Shown: positions 52,085 through 61,222 of the stretch, one piece after another
How positions within the stretch are numbered: position 1 is the first letter of the stretch
Layout: each line of letters opens with the position of its first letter
From: Streptomyces liangshanensis
GTDB lineage: Bacteria; Actinomycetota; Actinomycetes; Streptomycetales; Streptomycetaceae
Direction of reading: 5' to 3'
Assembly: GCF_011694815.1 (NCBI RefSeq)
Contig: NZ_CP050177.1
Location: 6,765,501 to 6,829,500 of the forward strand
Length of the DNA stretch: 64,000 bases
The notes under the pieces: generated by a model
Seen by the model: the letters and a program-made list of their open reading frames with translations, nothing else
The model's database searches: none
What the model was told of the DNA's origin: nothing
Program-made: the position numbers and the translations under genes

Positions 52085-53263
52085 ATGTCCAAGACGGCAT
52101 ACGTACGCACCAAGCCGCACCTCAACATCGGCACCATGGGCCACGTCGACCACGGCAAGACCACGCTCACCGCCGCCATCACCAAAGTCCTCAGCGACCG
52201 CGGGACGGGCACCTTCGTGCCGTTCGACCGCATCGACCGGGCGCCCGAGGAGGCGGCGCGGGGGATCACCATCAACATCGCGCATGTCGAGTACGAGACG
52301 GACACCCGTCACTACGCGCACGTCGACATGCCCGGCCACGCCGACTACATCAAGAACATGGTCACCGGCGCGGCGCAGCTCGACGGGGCGATCCTCGTCG
52401 TCTCCGCGCTCGACGGGATCATGCCGCAGACCGCCGAGCACGTCCTGCTCGCCCGCCAGGTCGGCGTCGACCACATCGTCGTCGCCCTCAACAAGGCCGA
52501 CGCGGGCGACGACGAGCTCACGGACCTGGTCGAGCTGGAGGTGCGTGAACTGCTCACCTCGCAGGGGTACGGCGGGGACACGACGCCCGTCGTCCGGGTG
52601 TCGGGGCTGCGCGCGCTGGAGGGCGACCCGCGCTGGACGGGGTCGATCGAGGCGCTGCTCGACGCGGTCGACACGTATGTGCCGATCCCGGTCAGGTACA
52701 CGGACGCGCCGTTCCTGCTGCCGGTGGAGAACGTCCTGACCATCACCGGCCGGGGGACGGTCGTGACGGGGGCGATCGAGCGAGGGACGGTACGGGTGGG
52801 CGACAAGGTGCAGGTCCTGGGCGGCGACCTGGGGCCGCAGGCCAGCACCGTCACCGGCCTGGAGACCTTCGGCAAGCCGATGGAGTCCGCCGAGGCCGGG
52901 GACAACGTCGCGCTCCTCCTGCGCGGGATGCCCCGCGACGCGATCCGTCGCGGACAGGTGGTGGCGGCGCCGGACACGGTGGTGCCGAGCCGGCGCTTCA
53001 CGGCGCGGGTGTACATCCTCTCCGGGCGGGAGGGCGGCCGGACGACTCCGGTGGCGACCGGGTACCGGCCGCAGTTCTACATCCGTACGGCCGACGTGGT
53101 CGGGGACGTGGACCTGGGCGACACGGCGGTCGCGCGCCCCGGCGACACGGTCACCATGACCGTGGAGCTGGGCCGCGACATCCCGCTGGAGCCGGGGCTC
53201 GGGTTCGCGATCCGGGAGGGCGGCCGGACGGTCGGGGCGGGGACGGTTTCGTCGTTGCTGTGA
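52085..53263 (+). CDS. tuf3: Divergent elongation factor Tu (EF-Tu3 type)
   Basis: A 392-residue GTPase with G1 GHVDHGKT, G3 DMPGH (DCPGH in standard EF-Tu), G4 NKAD and the domain 2/3 landmarks ([42 protein letters not shown]). The last two segments differ from housekeeping EF-Tu: RTADV for RTTDV and GLGF for GLRF, positions in or near elfamycin-binding regions. Streptomycetes carry such a third tuf gene, reported as stress-induced and antibiotic-resistant in S. ramocissimus. It stands outside any str operon here. ATG 52085 follows GAAGGGA. Confidence 0.92.
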   Translation: MSKTAYVRTKPHLNIGTMGHVDHGKTTLTAAITKVLSDRGTGTFVPFDRIDRAPEEAARGITINIAHVEYETDTRHYAHVDMPGHADYIKNMVTGAAQLDGAILVVSALDGIMPQTAEHVLLARQVGVDHIVVALNKADAGDDELTDLVELEVRELLTSQGYGGDTTPVVRVSGLRALEGDPRWTGSIEALLDAVDTYVPIPVRYTDAPFLLPVENVLTITGRGTVVTGAIERGTVRVGDKVQVLGGDLGPQASTVTGLETFGKPMESAEAGDNVALLLRGMPRDAIRRGQVVAAPDTVVPSRRFTARVYILSGREGGRTTPVATGYRPQFYIRTADVVGDVDLGDTAVARPGDTVTMTVELGRDIPLEPGLGFAIREGGRTVGAGTVSSLL

Positions 53264-53389
53264 GAGTCGCTGTTGTACGGGGAGTGGGGTTCCCGGGCCG
53301 GCTGTGCGGCGGGAGACGGGGTCCGGAGTCGTGCGCGACACTTCCTTCTGGGACCCAGCGGTGGGTCCGGTGCGGGAGAGGCGGCAGTC

Positions 53390-54244
53390 ATGACGCGTAC
53401 GGCCCTGGTCCTCGGTGGTGGCGGGATCACCGGCGTCGCCTGGACGATCGGGGTCCTGCACGGCCTCCGCCTCGCCGGCACGGATCTCACCACGGCGGAT
53501 CTGATCGTCGGCACGTCGGCCGGATCGGTGGTCGGCGCGCAGATCGCCGCCGGGACGCATGACCTGGAGGCGCTGTACGAGCGGCAGCTCGCTCCGCCCG
53601 GGGACGAGCGGCCCGCGCGGCTCGGCCCGGCGGTCCTCTTCCGGTACGCCCGCGCGATGCTCGTGTCCCGTACCCCGGAGGCGTACGGGCAGCGGATCGG
53701 CCGGTACGCGCTGGCCGCGGCGGCGGGGCTGGAGGCGGAGGCGGACCGGCGGGCGGTGATCGCGTCGCGGATCATGGTCGATTCCTGGCCGGAGCGGGCG
53801 CTTGTGGTCACGGCCGTGGACGCGCTGACGGGGGAGCTCCGGGCGTTCGACCGGGAGAGCGGGGTGCCGGTGGTGGACGCGGTGGCGGCGAGCTGCGCGG
53901 TGCCGGGGGTGTGGCCGCCGGTCACCGTGGAGGGGCGGAAGTGGATCGACGGCGGGATGCACTCGCCCGCGAACGCGCAGTTGGCGGCCGGGTACGACCG
54001 GGTGGTCGTGATCGCGCCCGTCGGGTCCGGGAGCGGGGTGGTCGCGGGGCCGCAGAGCCAGGCGGCGGCGCTGGTCGCGGGGGGTGCGCGGGTGGAGGTC
54101 GTCACGCCGGGGGCGGCGGCGAAGAAGGCGATCGGGCACAACGTGTTGGATCCGGGGCGCCGTGCGGGTGCTGCGCGGGCGGGGGTGGTTCAGGGGGGTG
54201 GGGTTGTGGGGGTGGTGGGGGTGGTTTGGGGTGGGGGGCCTTGA
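53390..54244 (+). CDS. Patatin-like phospholipase
   Basis: A 284-residue lipid acyl hydrolase. Oxyanion hole GGGGITGVAW (about 10-19), nucleophile elbow GTSAGS (about 46-51) and catalytic Asp in WIDGGMHSP give the Ser-Asp dyad. The last 25 residues (GVVQGGGVVGVVGVVWGGGP) are low complexity, encoded by GGGTGG-type simple sequence, and the stop codon lies in an intergenic repeat. ATG 53390 has GAGAGG 8 bp upstream. Confidence 0.85.
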   Translation: MTRTALVLGGGGITGVAWTIGVLHGLRLAGTDLTTADLIVGTSAGSVVGAQIAAGTHDLEALYERQLAPPGDERPARLGPAVLFRYARAMLVSRTPEAYGQRIGRYALAAAAGLEAEADRRAVIASRIMVDSWPERALVVTAVDALTGELRAFDRESGVPVVDAVAASCAVPGVWPPVTVEGRKWIDGGMHSPANAQLAAGYDRVVVIAPVGSGSGVVAGPQSQAAALVAGGARVEVVTPGAAAKKAIGHNVLDPGRRAGAARAGVVQGGGVVGVVGVVWGGGP

Positions 54245-54289
54245 GCGCCGGACCGGCTTGAAAGGTGTCCTCAAGCGCCGGACGGGCTG
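54241..54289. repeat. Intergenic repeat, copies 2 and 3
   Basis: A variant TTGAGCGCCGGACCGGCTTG at 54241-54260 and a standard CTCAAGCGCCGGACGGGCT at 54270-54288. The variant supplies the patatin stop codon (TGA 54242-54244). Confidence 0.85.
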
Positions 54290-54356
54290 GGGGTGGCTCG
54301 GCGGGCTGGAGGGGGCTGGGGTGGGTGGTGTGGGTTGGGGTGCGCACAATGGGGGG

Positions 54357-55202
54357 GTGAGTGAGTTGATTCCCGTGGTGCGGGGTGTGGAGTTCGGGAC
54401 CGCCAAGTTGATGCCCGACGTCGATCGGGAGCGGGCCTGGTTGTTGACCGTCGACGGGGCGCCCCAGTCGTACGTCGATCTTGACGAGCCCACCCACCTG
54501 GAGTTCGAGTACACCCGCCGCCTCGCCCACGTCGTCGACTCCGTCGCGGCCTCCGGTGAGCCGCTCGCCGTGGTGCATCTCGGGGGTGGCGGGCTCACGC
54601 TGCCCCGGTACGTGGCCGTCACCCGGCCGCACTCGCCCCAGCACGTCGTGGAGGCCGACGCCGGACTGCTGGCGCTGGTCGCCGAGCAGCTGCCGATACC
54701 CGCCGGCGCGGGCATCTCCGTGCACCACGCGGACGCCCGCGGCTGGCTCGCCCAGGCCGGGGAGCGCTCCGCGGACGTCATCGTCGCGGACGTCTTCGGC
54801 GGGTCGCGGATCCCCGCGCACCTCACCTCCGTCGAGTACGCCCGCGAGGCCGAGCGGGTCCTTCGTACCGACGGGATCTACCTCGCCAACCTCGCCGACG
54901 GCGCGCCCTTCGACTTCCTCCGCTCCCAACTGGCCACCTTCGCGGAGGTCTTCGAGGAACTGGCGCTGATCGCCGAGCCCGGTGTCCTGCGCGGGCGCCG
55001 GTTCGGCAACGCCGTGCTCGTTGCCTCGCACTCCGCCATCGACACGGCGGCACTCGCCCGGCGTACCGCCTCCGACGCGTTCCCGGCCCGCGTCGAGCAT
55101 GGGGCGTCCCTCGCCACGTTCATCGGGGACGCGACCGCGGTACGGGACTCCGGCGCCGTCCCCTCACCCCGCCCGCCCGACGGTGCCTTCAGCATCGGTT
55201 GA
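54357..55202 (+). CDS. Spermidine synthase-like protein
   Basis: A 281-residue Rossmann-fold protein of the polyamine synthase type without the membrane domain of fused forms. AVVHLGGGGLTLPRYVAVTRPHSPQHVVEADAGLLAL is the cofactor-binding GGGG/E-D region, and ADVIVADVFGGSRIPAHLTSVEYAREAERVL the catalytic D region. Whether it makes a polyamine or methylates something is open. GTG 54357 is preceded only by a run of G; the C-terminus overlaps the convergent MFS gene by 39 bp. Confidence 0.8.
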   Translation: MSELIPVVRGVEFGTAKLMPDVDRERAWLLTVDGAPQSYVDLDEPTHLEFEYTRRLAHVVDSVAASGEPLAVVHLGGGGLTLPRYVAVTRPHSPQHVVEADAGLLALVAEQLPIPAGAGISVHHADARGWLAQAGERSADVIVADVFGGSRIPAHLTSVEYAREAERVLRTDGIYLANLADGAPFDFLRSQLATFAEVFEELALIAEPGVLRGRRFGNAVLVASHSAIDTAALARRTASDAFPARVEHGASLATFIGDATAVRDSGAVPSPRPPDGAFSIG

Positions 55203-56522
55203 GGAGGGAGAGGGAGAGAGGGAGGGGGAAGCGGGGGACGTTGCTACCTTTGTCGTACGGCGGGACAGGTGGCGTACGTCCGGGACTGTCAGCACCGCCG
55301 CCGTCAGTACCACCACCAGCGCCGAGCAGCCCCACAGCGCCGCGTCCCGGCCGAAGGCCTGCTCCGCCGGGCCCGTGAGCGCCGCCGCCACCGGCACCAT
55401 GCCGACCGAGCCCAGCCAGTCGTAGGCCGAGACCCGGGACAGCATGTCCTCCGGGATCTCCTGGTGCAGCGCCGTCATCCACGAGACGCCGAACACCTCC
55501 ACGGAGGCGCCCGTCAGGAACAGCACCGCCGCCAGCGGCAGCACGGGCAACGGCACCGCCAGCGCCGCCGACGGGAGGGCCAGCGGGAAGACGCAGAGCG
55601 TGCCCGCGAGCAGCAGCCGCCGGGGGCGCCAGCGCATCATCACCAGCGCGCCGACCACCGTGCCCGCGCCGAAGGCGGCGAGCGCCAGGCCCCACGGCCC
55701 CGCGCCGCCCAACTCCTCCTCCGCGACCAGCGGCCCGTACACCGACTCCGCCGCGATCACCACCGCGTTGACCACCGCGAACTGCACGACGATCGACCAG
55801 AGCCAGGACCGCCCGACGAACTCCCGCCAGCCCTCCCGTAGATCGGAGATCATGCCGCCGCCCGGTTTACGCGCCGGGATGTGGCTCACGTCGAGGAAGG
55901 CCCGGAACGACGCGGCCACCAGGAACGCGACCGAGTCCACCGCCAGGACCCACCCCGGACCGAACACCGCGATCAGCGCGCCGCCCAGGGCCGCGCCGCC
56001 CATCCCCGCCCCGTGCATGGCCATCCGGTAGAGGGCGAACGCGCGGCCCGCCTGTTCGCCGCTCACGCTGGACAGCAGCATGCCCTCGGACGCGGGGGAG
56101 AAGAAGGCGTGGCCGGTCCCGCCCAGGGCCGCCAGGACCATCATCTGCCACAACTGCGGTTCGCCCACGAGCACGAGGAGCGCGAACGCCCCCTGCGACA
56201 CGCAGTTGAGGGCGTTGGCGGCGACCATCACCCGGTGCCTCGGCAGGCGGTCCGCCAGCGCGCCGCCGACGAGCAGGAAGAGTACGAGCGGTACGGTGCG
56301 CGCCGCGGCCACGAGCCCGACGTCCCCGCCGTCGCCGCCCGCCTGGAGGACGGCGAACGCGGCGGCGATCAGGGCCCCTTGGCTGCCCAGGTTGGTGACG
56401 ATCGCGGCGGCCGTCAGGAGGGTGTAGTTGCGGCCGGCCCACGCGGGGCGGCGGGAGGGGCCGCGGAAAGGACGGCGGGAGGGGCGGGTTCGGCGGCCCG
56501 GGGCGCCTGCGGAAGCACTCAC
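55164..56522 (-). CDS. MFS transporter (MFS_3/enterobactin-exporter type)
   Basis: A 452-residue, 12-helix transporter. A basic N-terminus (1-32, RRTRPSRRPFRGPSRRP) precedes the first helix (NYTLLTAAAIVTNLGSQGAL), with LVGGALADRLPRHRVMVAANALN as motif A and DWLGSVGMVPVAAALTGPAEQAFGRDAAL in the last third. Substrate unknown; drug or siderophore export is typical. Start GTG 56522. The Ser-rich C-terminus is read through the 3' end of the convergent spermidine-synthase-like gene. Confidence 0.87.
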   Translation of the reverse strand: MSASAGAPGRRTRPSRRPFRGPSRRPAWAGRNYTLLTAAAIVTNLGSQGALIAAAFAVLQAGGDGGDVGLVAAARTVPLVLFLLVGGALADRLPRHRVMVAANALNCVSQGAFALLVLVGEPQLWQMMVLAALGGTGHAFFSPASEGMLLSSVSGEQAGRAFALYRMAMHGAGMGGAALGGALIAVFGPGWVLAVDSVAFLVAASFRAFLDVSHIPARKPGGGMISDLREGWREFVGRSWLWSIVVQFAVVNAVVIAAESVYGPLVAEEELGGAGPWGLALAAFGAGTVVGALVMMRWRPRRLLLAGTLCVFPLALPSAALAVPLPVLPLAAVLFLTGASVEVFGVSWMTALHQEIPEDMLSRVSAYDWLGSVGMVPVAAALTGPAEQAFGRDAALWGCSALVVVLTAAVLTVPDVRHLSRRTTKVATSPASPSLSPSPSSTDAEGTVGRAG

Positions 56523-56584
56523 CCCAGGACTATCCCCGCCGTCACCCTCCGTGCCAACCGACTATCCGGCCGCGTGACGTCCTG

Positions 56585-57727
56585 TCAGGAGGTGCCCGCC
56601 AGCCGTACCGTGCCCATGATCTTCTTCAGGGTCTCGTCCGCGACCTCGTCCGGCACACCCTTGGCGGCGTACGCCACCCAGGTCGCGTACTCACCCTGCG
56701 TGTTGACGAACGAGAAGGCGATCGCCTTGCCGTCGGTCTCGCACTTGGCCTTCTTGGTGACACCCGCGGCCGTCGAGATCGAGTAACTGCCCTTCAAACC
56801 GGAGGTGGTGGTGAAGGGGGCGCCCTTGCTGGTCTTGAGGACCGTCTTGAGCCTCGCCTCCGGCTCCTGCTGCGCGTAGGCGGCCCAGACCAGGTTGCTC
56901 GCCTGGATCTCGGCGGACGACGGGGTGTCCTTCGCGCCCCTGGCGCCCTTGGTGCCGGTCCCGACCAGGCTGGTGTCCTCGGTCTCGCCGTTCCGGTCGG
57001 TGTCCTCCGAGCACCACTTCGACTTGTAGTACGCGGGGGCGGAGAACGAGAAGACCGGCGAACCGTCCCCCTTCTTCCTGTCCTCGAAGAGCGTGGAGAA
57101 GCCGGGCTTCTCCACCTCCCAGTCCGCCGGAACGTCGAACTGCGTCCCGTACTTCGGATTGCTGACGACCTTCCAGCCCGCGATCTGCGGCTTGGCGGCC
57201 TGGGAACCGTCGCGAGGATTGGCCGCGGGGCTGGACGTGCTCGGCTTCGCGGACACCGACGGCTTCTGGTCGTCGGCCTTGGTGTCCTTGGCGTCGTCGT
57301 TCTTCCCGCCGAGTACGAGGAACCCGGTGACGCCCGCCGCCACGACCACGGCCAGGGCCGCGAGGATCGCGACCACCGTCGTCTTCTTGCCGCCGCCCGA
57401 CGGGGCCGGGCCGCCCGGTCCCGGCCCGCCCGGTCCCGGCCCGCCGGGCACCGCGTACTGCGGCACGGTGGGCTGCTGGTACGGGTTCGGGCCGACCGGT
57501 TGGCCCGGCTGCTGCGGGTATCCGGGCTGCCCGGGCTGCCCCTGCTGCCCCGGCTGGGGCGGCGAGGGTTGCTGGGGCGGATAGCCGGGCTGCTGCTGGT
57601 AGCCGGGCTGTTGATACGGATTCGGCTGTGAGTATCCCGGCTGCTGGTACCCCGGCTGCTGGTACGGGTTGGGATGCGGGTCCTGCGGGTTCTGCTCGCC
57701 CCCGGGCGGCTGCTGTCCTGGCCACAT
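56585..57727 (-). CDS. Membrane protein with Pro/Gln/Gly-rich cytoplasmic tail
   Basis: 380 residues. Residues 1-110 are repeats of QQPGYQQPGYSQPNPYQQPG type, then one transmembrane segment (about 116-140, TTVVAILAALAVVVAAGVTGFLVLG), a Ser/Lys/Asp linker (about 141-185) and a folded extracytoplasmic domain (about 190-378) with two cysteines (WCSEDT, KCETDG). Such type II anchored proteins are common in streptomycetes; the function is unknown. ATG 57727 lacks a clear ribosome binding site. Confidence 0.8.
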   Translation of the reverse strand: MWPGQQPPGGEQNPQDPHPNPYQQPGYQQPGYSQPNPYQQPGYQQQPGYPPQQPSPPQPGQQGQPGQPGYPQQPGQPVGPNPYQQPTVPQYAVPGGPGPGGPGPGGPAPSGGGKKTTVVAILAALAVVVAAGVTGFLVLGGKNDDAKDTKADDQKPSVSAKPSTSSPAANPRDGSQAAKPQIAGWKVVSNPKYGTQFDVPADWEVEKPGFSTLFEDRKKGDGSPVFSFSAPAYYKSKWCSEDTDRNGETEDTSLVGTGTKGARGAKDTPSSAEIQASNLVWAAYAQQEPEARLKTVLKTSKGAPFTTTSGLKGSYSISTAAGVTKKAKCETDGKAIAFSFVNTQGEYATWVAYAAKGVPDEVADETLKKIMGTVRLAGTS

Positions 57728-57820
57728 GGCGAGTAACGATAGAGGGGTCCGCCCCCGCGGCCACGGCCGCCCCGTCAGGGGATGGCCAATCCTTACTACT
57801 GGCGGGTAACATCTCGTCGT

Positions 57821-58273
57821 ATGAGCGCTGATCAGAATTCCGTCGGTGAACTGCTCACCGCCACCGTGCCGATGACCAGAACCCTGGAGCTGGAGTTCGT
57901 CGAGACGACTCCCGAGCGGGCCGTGGTCCGCCTGCCCGACCGGCCCGAGTACCACAACCACGTCGGCGGGCCGCACGCCGGGGCGATGTTCACGCTGGGC
58001 GAGTCCGCCAGCGGCGCGATCGTGCTCGCCGCGTTCGGCGACCAGCTGCACCGGGCCGTACCGCTCGCCGTCAACGCGACGATCGACTACCGCAAGCTCG
58101 CCAAGGGGGTCGTCACGGCGACCGCGTCGCTCGGGCGCCCCGTCGCGGACGTCGTCGCGGAGCTGGACGCGGGGGAGCGCCCGGAGTTTCCCGTCACCGT
58201 CGACCTCACCCGCGCGGACGGCGCGGTGACCGCCGGGATGACCGTGGTCTGGACGCTGCGGCCCAACGCCTGA
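57821..58273 (+). CDS. Hot-dog fold thioesterase-like protein (DUF4442/YiiD-C type)
   Basis: A 150-residue hot-dog domain: PEYHNHVGGPHAGAMFTLGESASGAIVLAAFGD is the central helix with the conserved N-H-G-H residues, followed by strands (VPLAVNATIDYRKLAKGVVTATASL). It likely hydrolyses acyl-CoA or acyl-ACP. ATG 57821 was chosen for fit to family length; no ribosome binding site is visible, so it may be leaderless. It is divergent from the Pro-rich membrane protein gene. Confidence 0.82.
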   Translation: MSADQNSVGELLTATVPMTRTLELEFVETTPERAVVRLPDRPEYHNHVGGPHAGAMFTLGESASGAIVLAAFGDQLHRAVPLAVNATIDYRKLAKGVVTATASLGRPVADVVAELDAGERPEFPVTVDLTRADGAVTAGMTVVWTLRPNA

Positions 58274-58366
58274 CCGCGCCCGGTACGCCTGACCGCGCCC
58301 GGTCACCAGGTAGGCTTCCCGCCGTACAGCCGCAGAAGGTTTACGGGTATACGGGAGGAACCGGCG

Positions 58367-59023
58367 TTGCACGTCCAGGAGTGGCTCGAGACCGTGCCCG
58401 CGGTCAGTATCTATCTCCTGGTGGGGCTGGTGATCGGGCTCGAGAGCCTCGGTATCCCGCTGCCCGGTGAGATCGTCCTCGTCAGCGCGGCGCTGCTGGC
58501 GTCCCAGCACGGTGAGATCGACCCGTACGTCCTCGGCGCGTGCGCCTCGGCCGGGGCGATCATCGGGGACTCGATCGGTTACGCCATCGGGCGCAAGGGC
58601 GGGAGGCCGCTGCTCGCGTGGCTGGGCGGCAAGTTCCCCAAGCACTTCGGCGAGGCCCAGATCTCCATGGCGGAGCGGTCCTTCGAGAAGTGGGGCATGT
58701 GGGCGGTCTTCTTCGGCCGCTTCGTGGCGCTGCTGCGGATCTTCGCCGGGCCGCTGGCGGGGGTGCTGCACATGCCGTACTGGAAGTTCCTGATCGCGAA
58801 CGTCTTCGGCGGGATCGTGTGGGCCGGGGGGACGACCGCTGTCATCTATACGGTGGGTGTGGTGGCCGAGCCCTGGCTCAAGCGGTTCTCGTGGGTGGGG
58901 TTGGGGTTGGCGGTGTTGATCGGCGTCGGGTCGATGCTGGTGCTGCGGAACCGGGCGAAGAAGTCTGCGGCTGCTGCTGGGGTGGAGCCGGTTGAGGTGG
59001 GGGCTGGGCGGGGCGGGGAGTAG
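58367..59023 (+). CDS. DedA-family membrane protein
   Basis: A 218-residue, roughly five-helix membrane protein with the DedA signatures ESLGIPLPGEIVLVSAALLAS, GAIIGDSIGYAIGRKGG and FFGRFVALLRIFAGPLAGVLHMPYWKFLIANVFGGIVWAG. DedA proteins flip or scramble lipid carriers such as undecaprenyl phosphate. The start is TTG 58367, supported by GGGAGGAA 8 bp upstream. The C-terminus is Ala/Gly-rich. Confidence 0.9.
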   Translation: MHVQEWLETVPAVSIYLLVGLVIGLESLGIPLPGEIVLVSAALLASQHGEIDPYVLGACASAGAIIGDSIGYAIGRKGGRPLLAWLGGKFPKHFGEAQISMAERSFEKWGMWAVFFGRFVALLRIFAGPLAGVLHMPYWKFLIANVFGGIVWAGGTTAVIYTVGVVAEPWLKRFSWVGLGLAVLIGVGSMLVLRNRAKKSAAAAGVEPVEVGAGRGGE

Positions 59024-59055
59024 GGGGGGCTGCGTTCGCGGGGGCGGGGGTTTGT

Positions 59056-59146
59056 CCTCAAGCGCCGGACGGGCTGGGTTTGCCGGTGGGTGGGTGCGGG
59101 GTGTGGGGGGTGCGGTTACTGATGTCCTCAATCGCCGGACGGGCTT
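59056..59146. repeat. Intergenic repeat, copies 4 and 5
   Basis: CTCAAGCGCCGGACGGGCT at 59057-59075 and the variant CTCAATCGCCGGACGGGCT at 59127-59145. Read on the minus strand they encode the last residues and the stop codon of the gamma carbonic anhydrase gene. Confidence 0.85.
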
Positions 59147-59681
59147 GAAGGGGTGCCGGGTGGGCGTTCTGGTGGGTTTTTGTCAGGGTTAGGTAGACTG
59201 ACGCGTTCAGTTTGATGCCCGCCTTTTCCTCCTCCGTCAGTTGTCGGCGGACCTTTGCGGGGACTCCGGCGACCATTGAGCCCGGTGGGACGCGCATTCC
59301 CTGGGGGACGAGGGCCTGTGCCGCCACCAGGGAGCCGGCGCCGATGTGGGCGCCGTTCAGGACCGTCGCGCCCATGCCGATCAGCACGTCGTCCTCGACG
59401 ACACACCCGTGCAGCACCGCGTTGTGGCCCACCGACACCCGTGCGCCGACGGACAGCGGGGAACCCGGGTCCGAGTGCAGCGTGCAGTTGTCCTGGATGT
59501 TGCAGTCCTCGCCGAGCAGGATCGGCCCGCAGTCGGCCCGCAGCACCGTGTGGTACCAGACACTCGCGCCCGCCGCCACGGTCACGTCGCCCACCACCAC
59601 ACACGTCGGTGCGAGGAAGGCGGCCGGATCGATGCGGGGGTCCTTGCCGGCCAGCCCCGCGACCAATGCCTTGTGCGTCAT
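59058..59681 (-). CDS. Gamma-carbonic-anhydrase-like hexapeptide-repeat protein
   Basis: A 207-residue left-handed beta-helix protein: hexapeptide turns VVVGDVTVAAGASVWYHTVLRADCGPILLGEDCNIQDNCTLH...SVGHNAVLHGCVVEDDVLIGMGATVLNGAHIGAGS, with zinc-ligand histidines in this span. The last 40 residues (from about LTKTHQNAHPAPLQARPAIED) are not family-like; they are the translation of two intergenic repeats, including the stop. ATG 59681 follows AAGGAGAG. Confidence 0.87.
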   Translation of the reverse strand: MTHKALVAGLAGKDPRIDPAAFLAPTCVVVGDVTVAAGASVWYHTVLRADCGPILLGEDCNIQDNCTLHSDPGSPLSVGARVSVGHNAVLHGCVVEDDVLIGMGATVLNGAHIGAGSLVAAQALVPQGMRVPPGSMVAGVPAKVRRQLTEEEKAGIKLNASVYLTLTKTHQNAHPAPLQARPAIEDISNRTPHTPHPPTGKPSPSGA

Positions 59682-59860
59682 GAACGGCTCTCCTTGTCCG
59701 TGTTGTCGTCCGTGCTCGCGCTCGTACGAACCGTAGGTGATCGTCCGCGCACCAGGGCCACCAGGTCGGTGCCGCCTCCGGGGTTCTCTTCTGACGGGTC
59801 ATCAATAAACTGTTCGCGCAGGGATGTTCCGATCGCTTGGGTCCGATCCGAGGGAGCTCC

Positions 59861-61099
59861 ATGGCCACCGCACAACAGATCCCCGACATTCTCTCCGCCG
59901 AGTTCGCGGCGAATCCCTATCCGGCCTACCGCGCCATGCGTGAGCACGCGCCCCTCATCTGGCACGAGGCCACCGGCAGCTGGATCATCTCGCGGTACGA
60001 CGACGTCGAACGGGCCTTCAAGGACAAGGAGTCGGTGTTCACCACCGACAACTACAACTGGCAGATCGAGCCCGTGCACGGCAGGACGATCCTCCAGCTC
60101 AGCGGGCGGGAGCACGCCGTACGCCGGGCGCTCGTCGCCCCCGCCTTCCGCGGCGGCGACCTCCAGGACAAGTTCCTGCCGGTCATCGACCGCAACGCCC
60201 GCGAGCTGATCGACACCTTCCGGCACACCGGTACGGTCGACCTGGTCGAGGCCTTCGCCACCCGCTTCCCCATCAACGTCATCGTCGACATGCTGGGCCT
60301 GGACAAGTCCGACCACGAGCGGTTCCACACCTGGTACACCGCCGTCATCGCCTTCCTCGGCAACCTCTCCGGCGACCCGCGGGTCATGGCGGACGGCGAG
60401 CGGACCCGCGTCGAGTTCGCCGAGTACATGATCCCGATCATCCACGCCCGGCGGGACAACCTGGGCGACGACCTGCTCTCGACGCTCTGCGCCGCCGAGG
60501 TCGACGGCGTACGGATGAGCGACGAGGACATCAAGTCCTTCTGCAGCCTGCTGCTCGCCGCCGGCGGCGAGACCACCGACAAGGCGATCGCGTCGCTCTT
60601 CGCCAACCTGCTGCTCCACCCCGAGCAGCTCGCGGCCGTGCGGGCGGACAGGAGCCTGATCCCGCGGGCCTTCGCCGAGACGCTCCGGTTCACCCCGCCG
60701 GTCCACATGATCATGCGGCAGACCGCCGTGGACGTCGAGGTCAGCGGCGGCACGATACCGTCCGGTGCCACCGTCACCTGCCTGATAGGCGCGGCCAACC
60801 GGGACAGCTCCCGCTACGCGGAGCCCGACACGTTCGACATCTTCCGCGACGACCTGACCACCACCACCGCGTTCTCGGCCGCCGCCGACCACCTGGCGTT
60901 CGCGCTCGGCAGGCACTTCTGCGTGGGCGCCCTGCTGGCCAAGGCGGAGATCGAGACCGGCGTCAACCAACTGCTCGACGCCATGCCGGACCTGCGCCTC
61001 GCCGACGGCTTCGACCCGGTGGAGCAGGGCGTGTTCACCCGGGGGCCCCGGTCCCTGCCGGTGGTGTTCACCCCCACCTCCGACCCCGCTTCCGCGTGA
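59861..61099 (+). CDS. cvnF: Cytochrome P450 (conservon-linked, canonical)
   Basis: A 412-residue soluble P450. I-helix AGGETT (234-239), K-helix ExxR as E273-TLR276, and the heme-binding FALGRHFCVG with C354. It belongs to the pair of P450s that accompany some conservons (CYP154-like position), here facing the opposite way from the rest. ATG 59861 follows AGGGAGCTCC. Substrate and redox partners are not visible in the window. Confidence 0.87.
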   Translation: MATAQQIPDILSAEFAANPYPAYRAMREHAPLIWHEATGSWIISRYDDVERAFKDKESVFTTDNYNWQIEPVHGRTILQLSGREHAVRRALVAPAFRGGDLQDKFLPVIDRNARELIDTFRHTGTVDLVEAFATRFPINVIVDMLGLDKSDHERFHTWYTAVIAFLGNLSGDPRVMADGERTRVEFAEYMIPIIHARRDNLGDDLLSTLCAAEVDGVRMSDEDIKSFCSLLLAAGGETTDKAIASLFANLLLHPEQLAAVRADRSLIPRAFAETLRFTPPVHMIMRQTAVDVEVSGGTIPSGATVTCLIGAANRDSSRYAEPDTFDIFRDDLTTTTAFSAAADHLAFALGRHFCVGALLAKAEIETGVNQLLDAMPDLRLADGFDPVEQGVFTRGPRSLPVVFTPTSDPASA

Positions 61100-61222
61100 C
61101 GGCGGACCGTACGCCCGGCCCGGGACCAGCCGTCCCGCCCGGGCGTACGGGCCGGGCGTACGGAGCCGGGCCGGGCGTACGGGATCCGTCGCGGCGGCCG
61201 CCTCCCGGCCGGGCGGCCGTCC

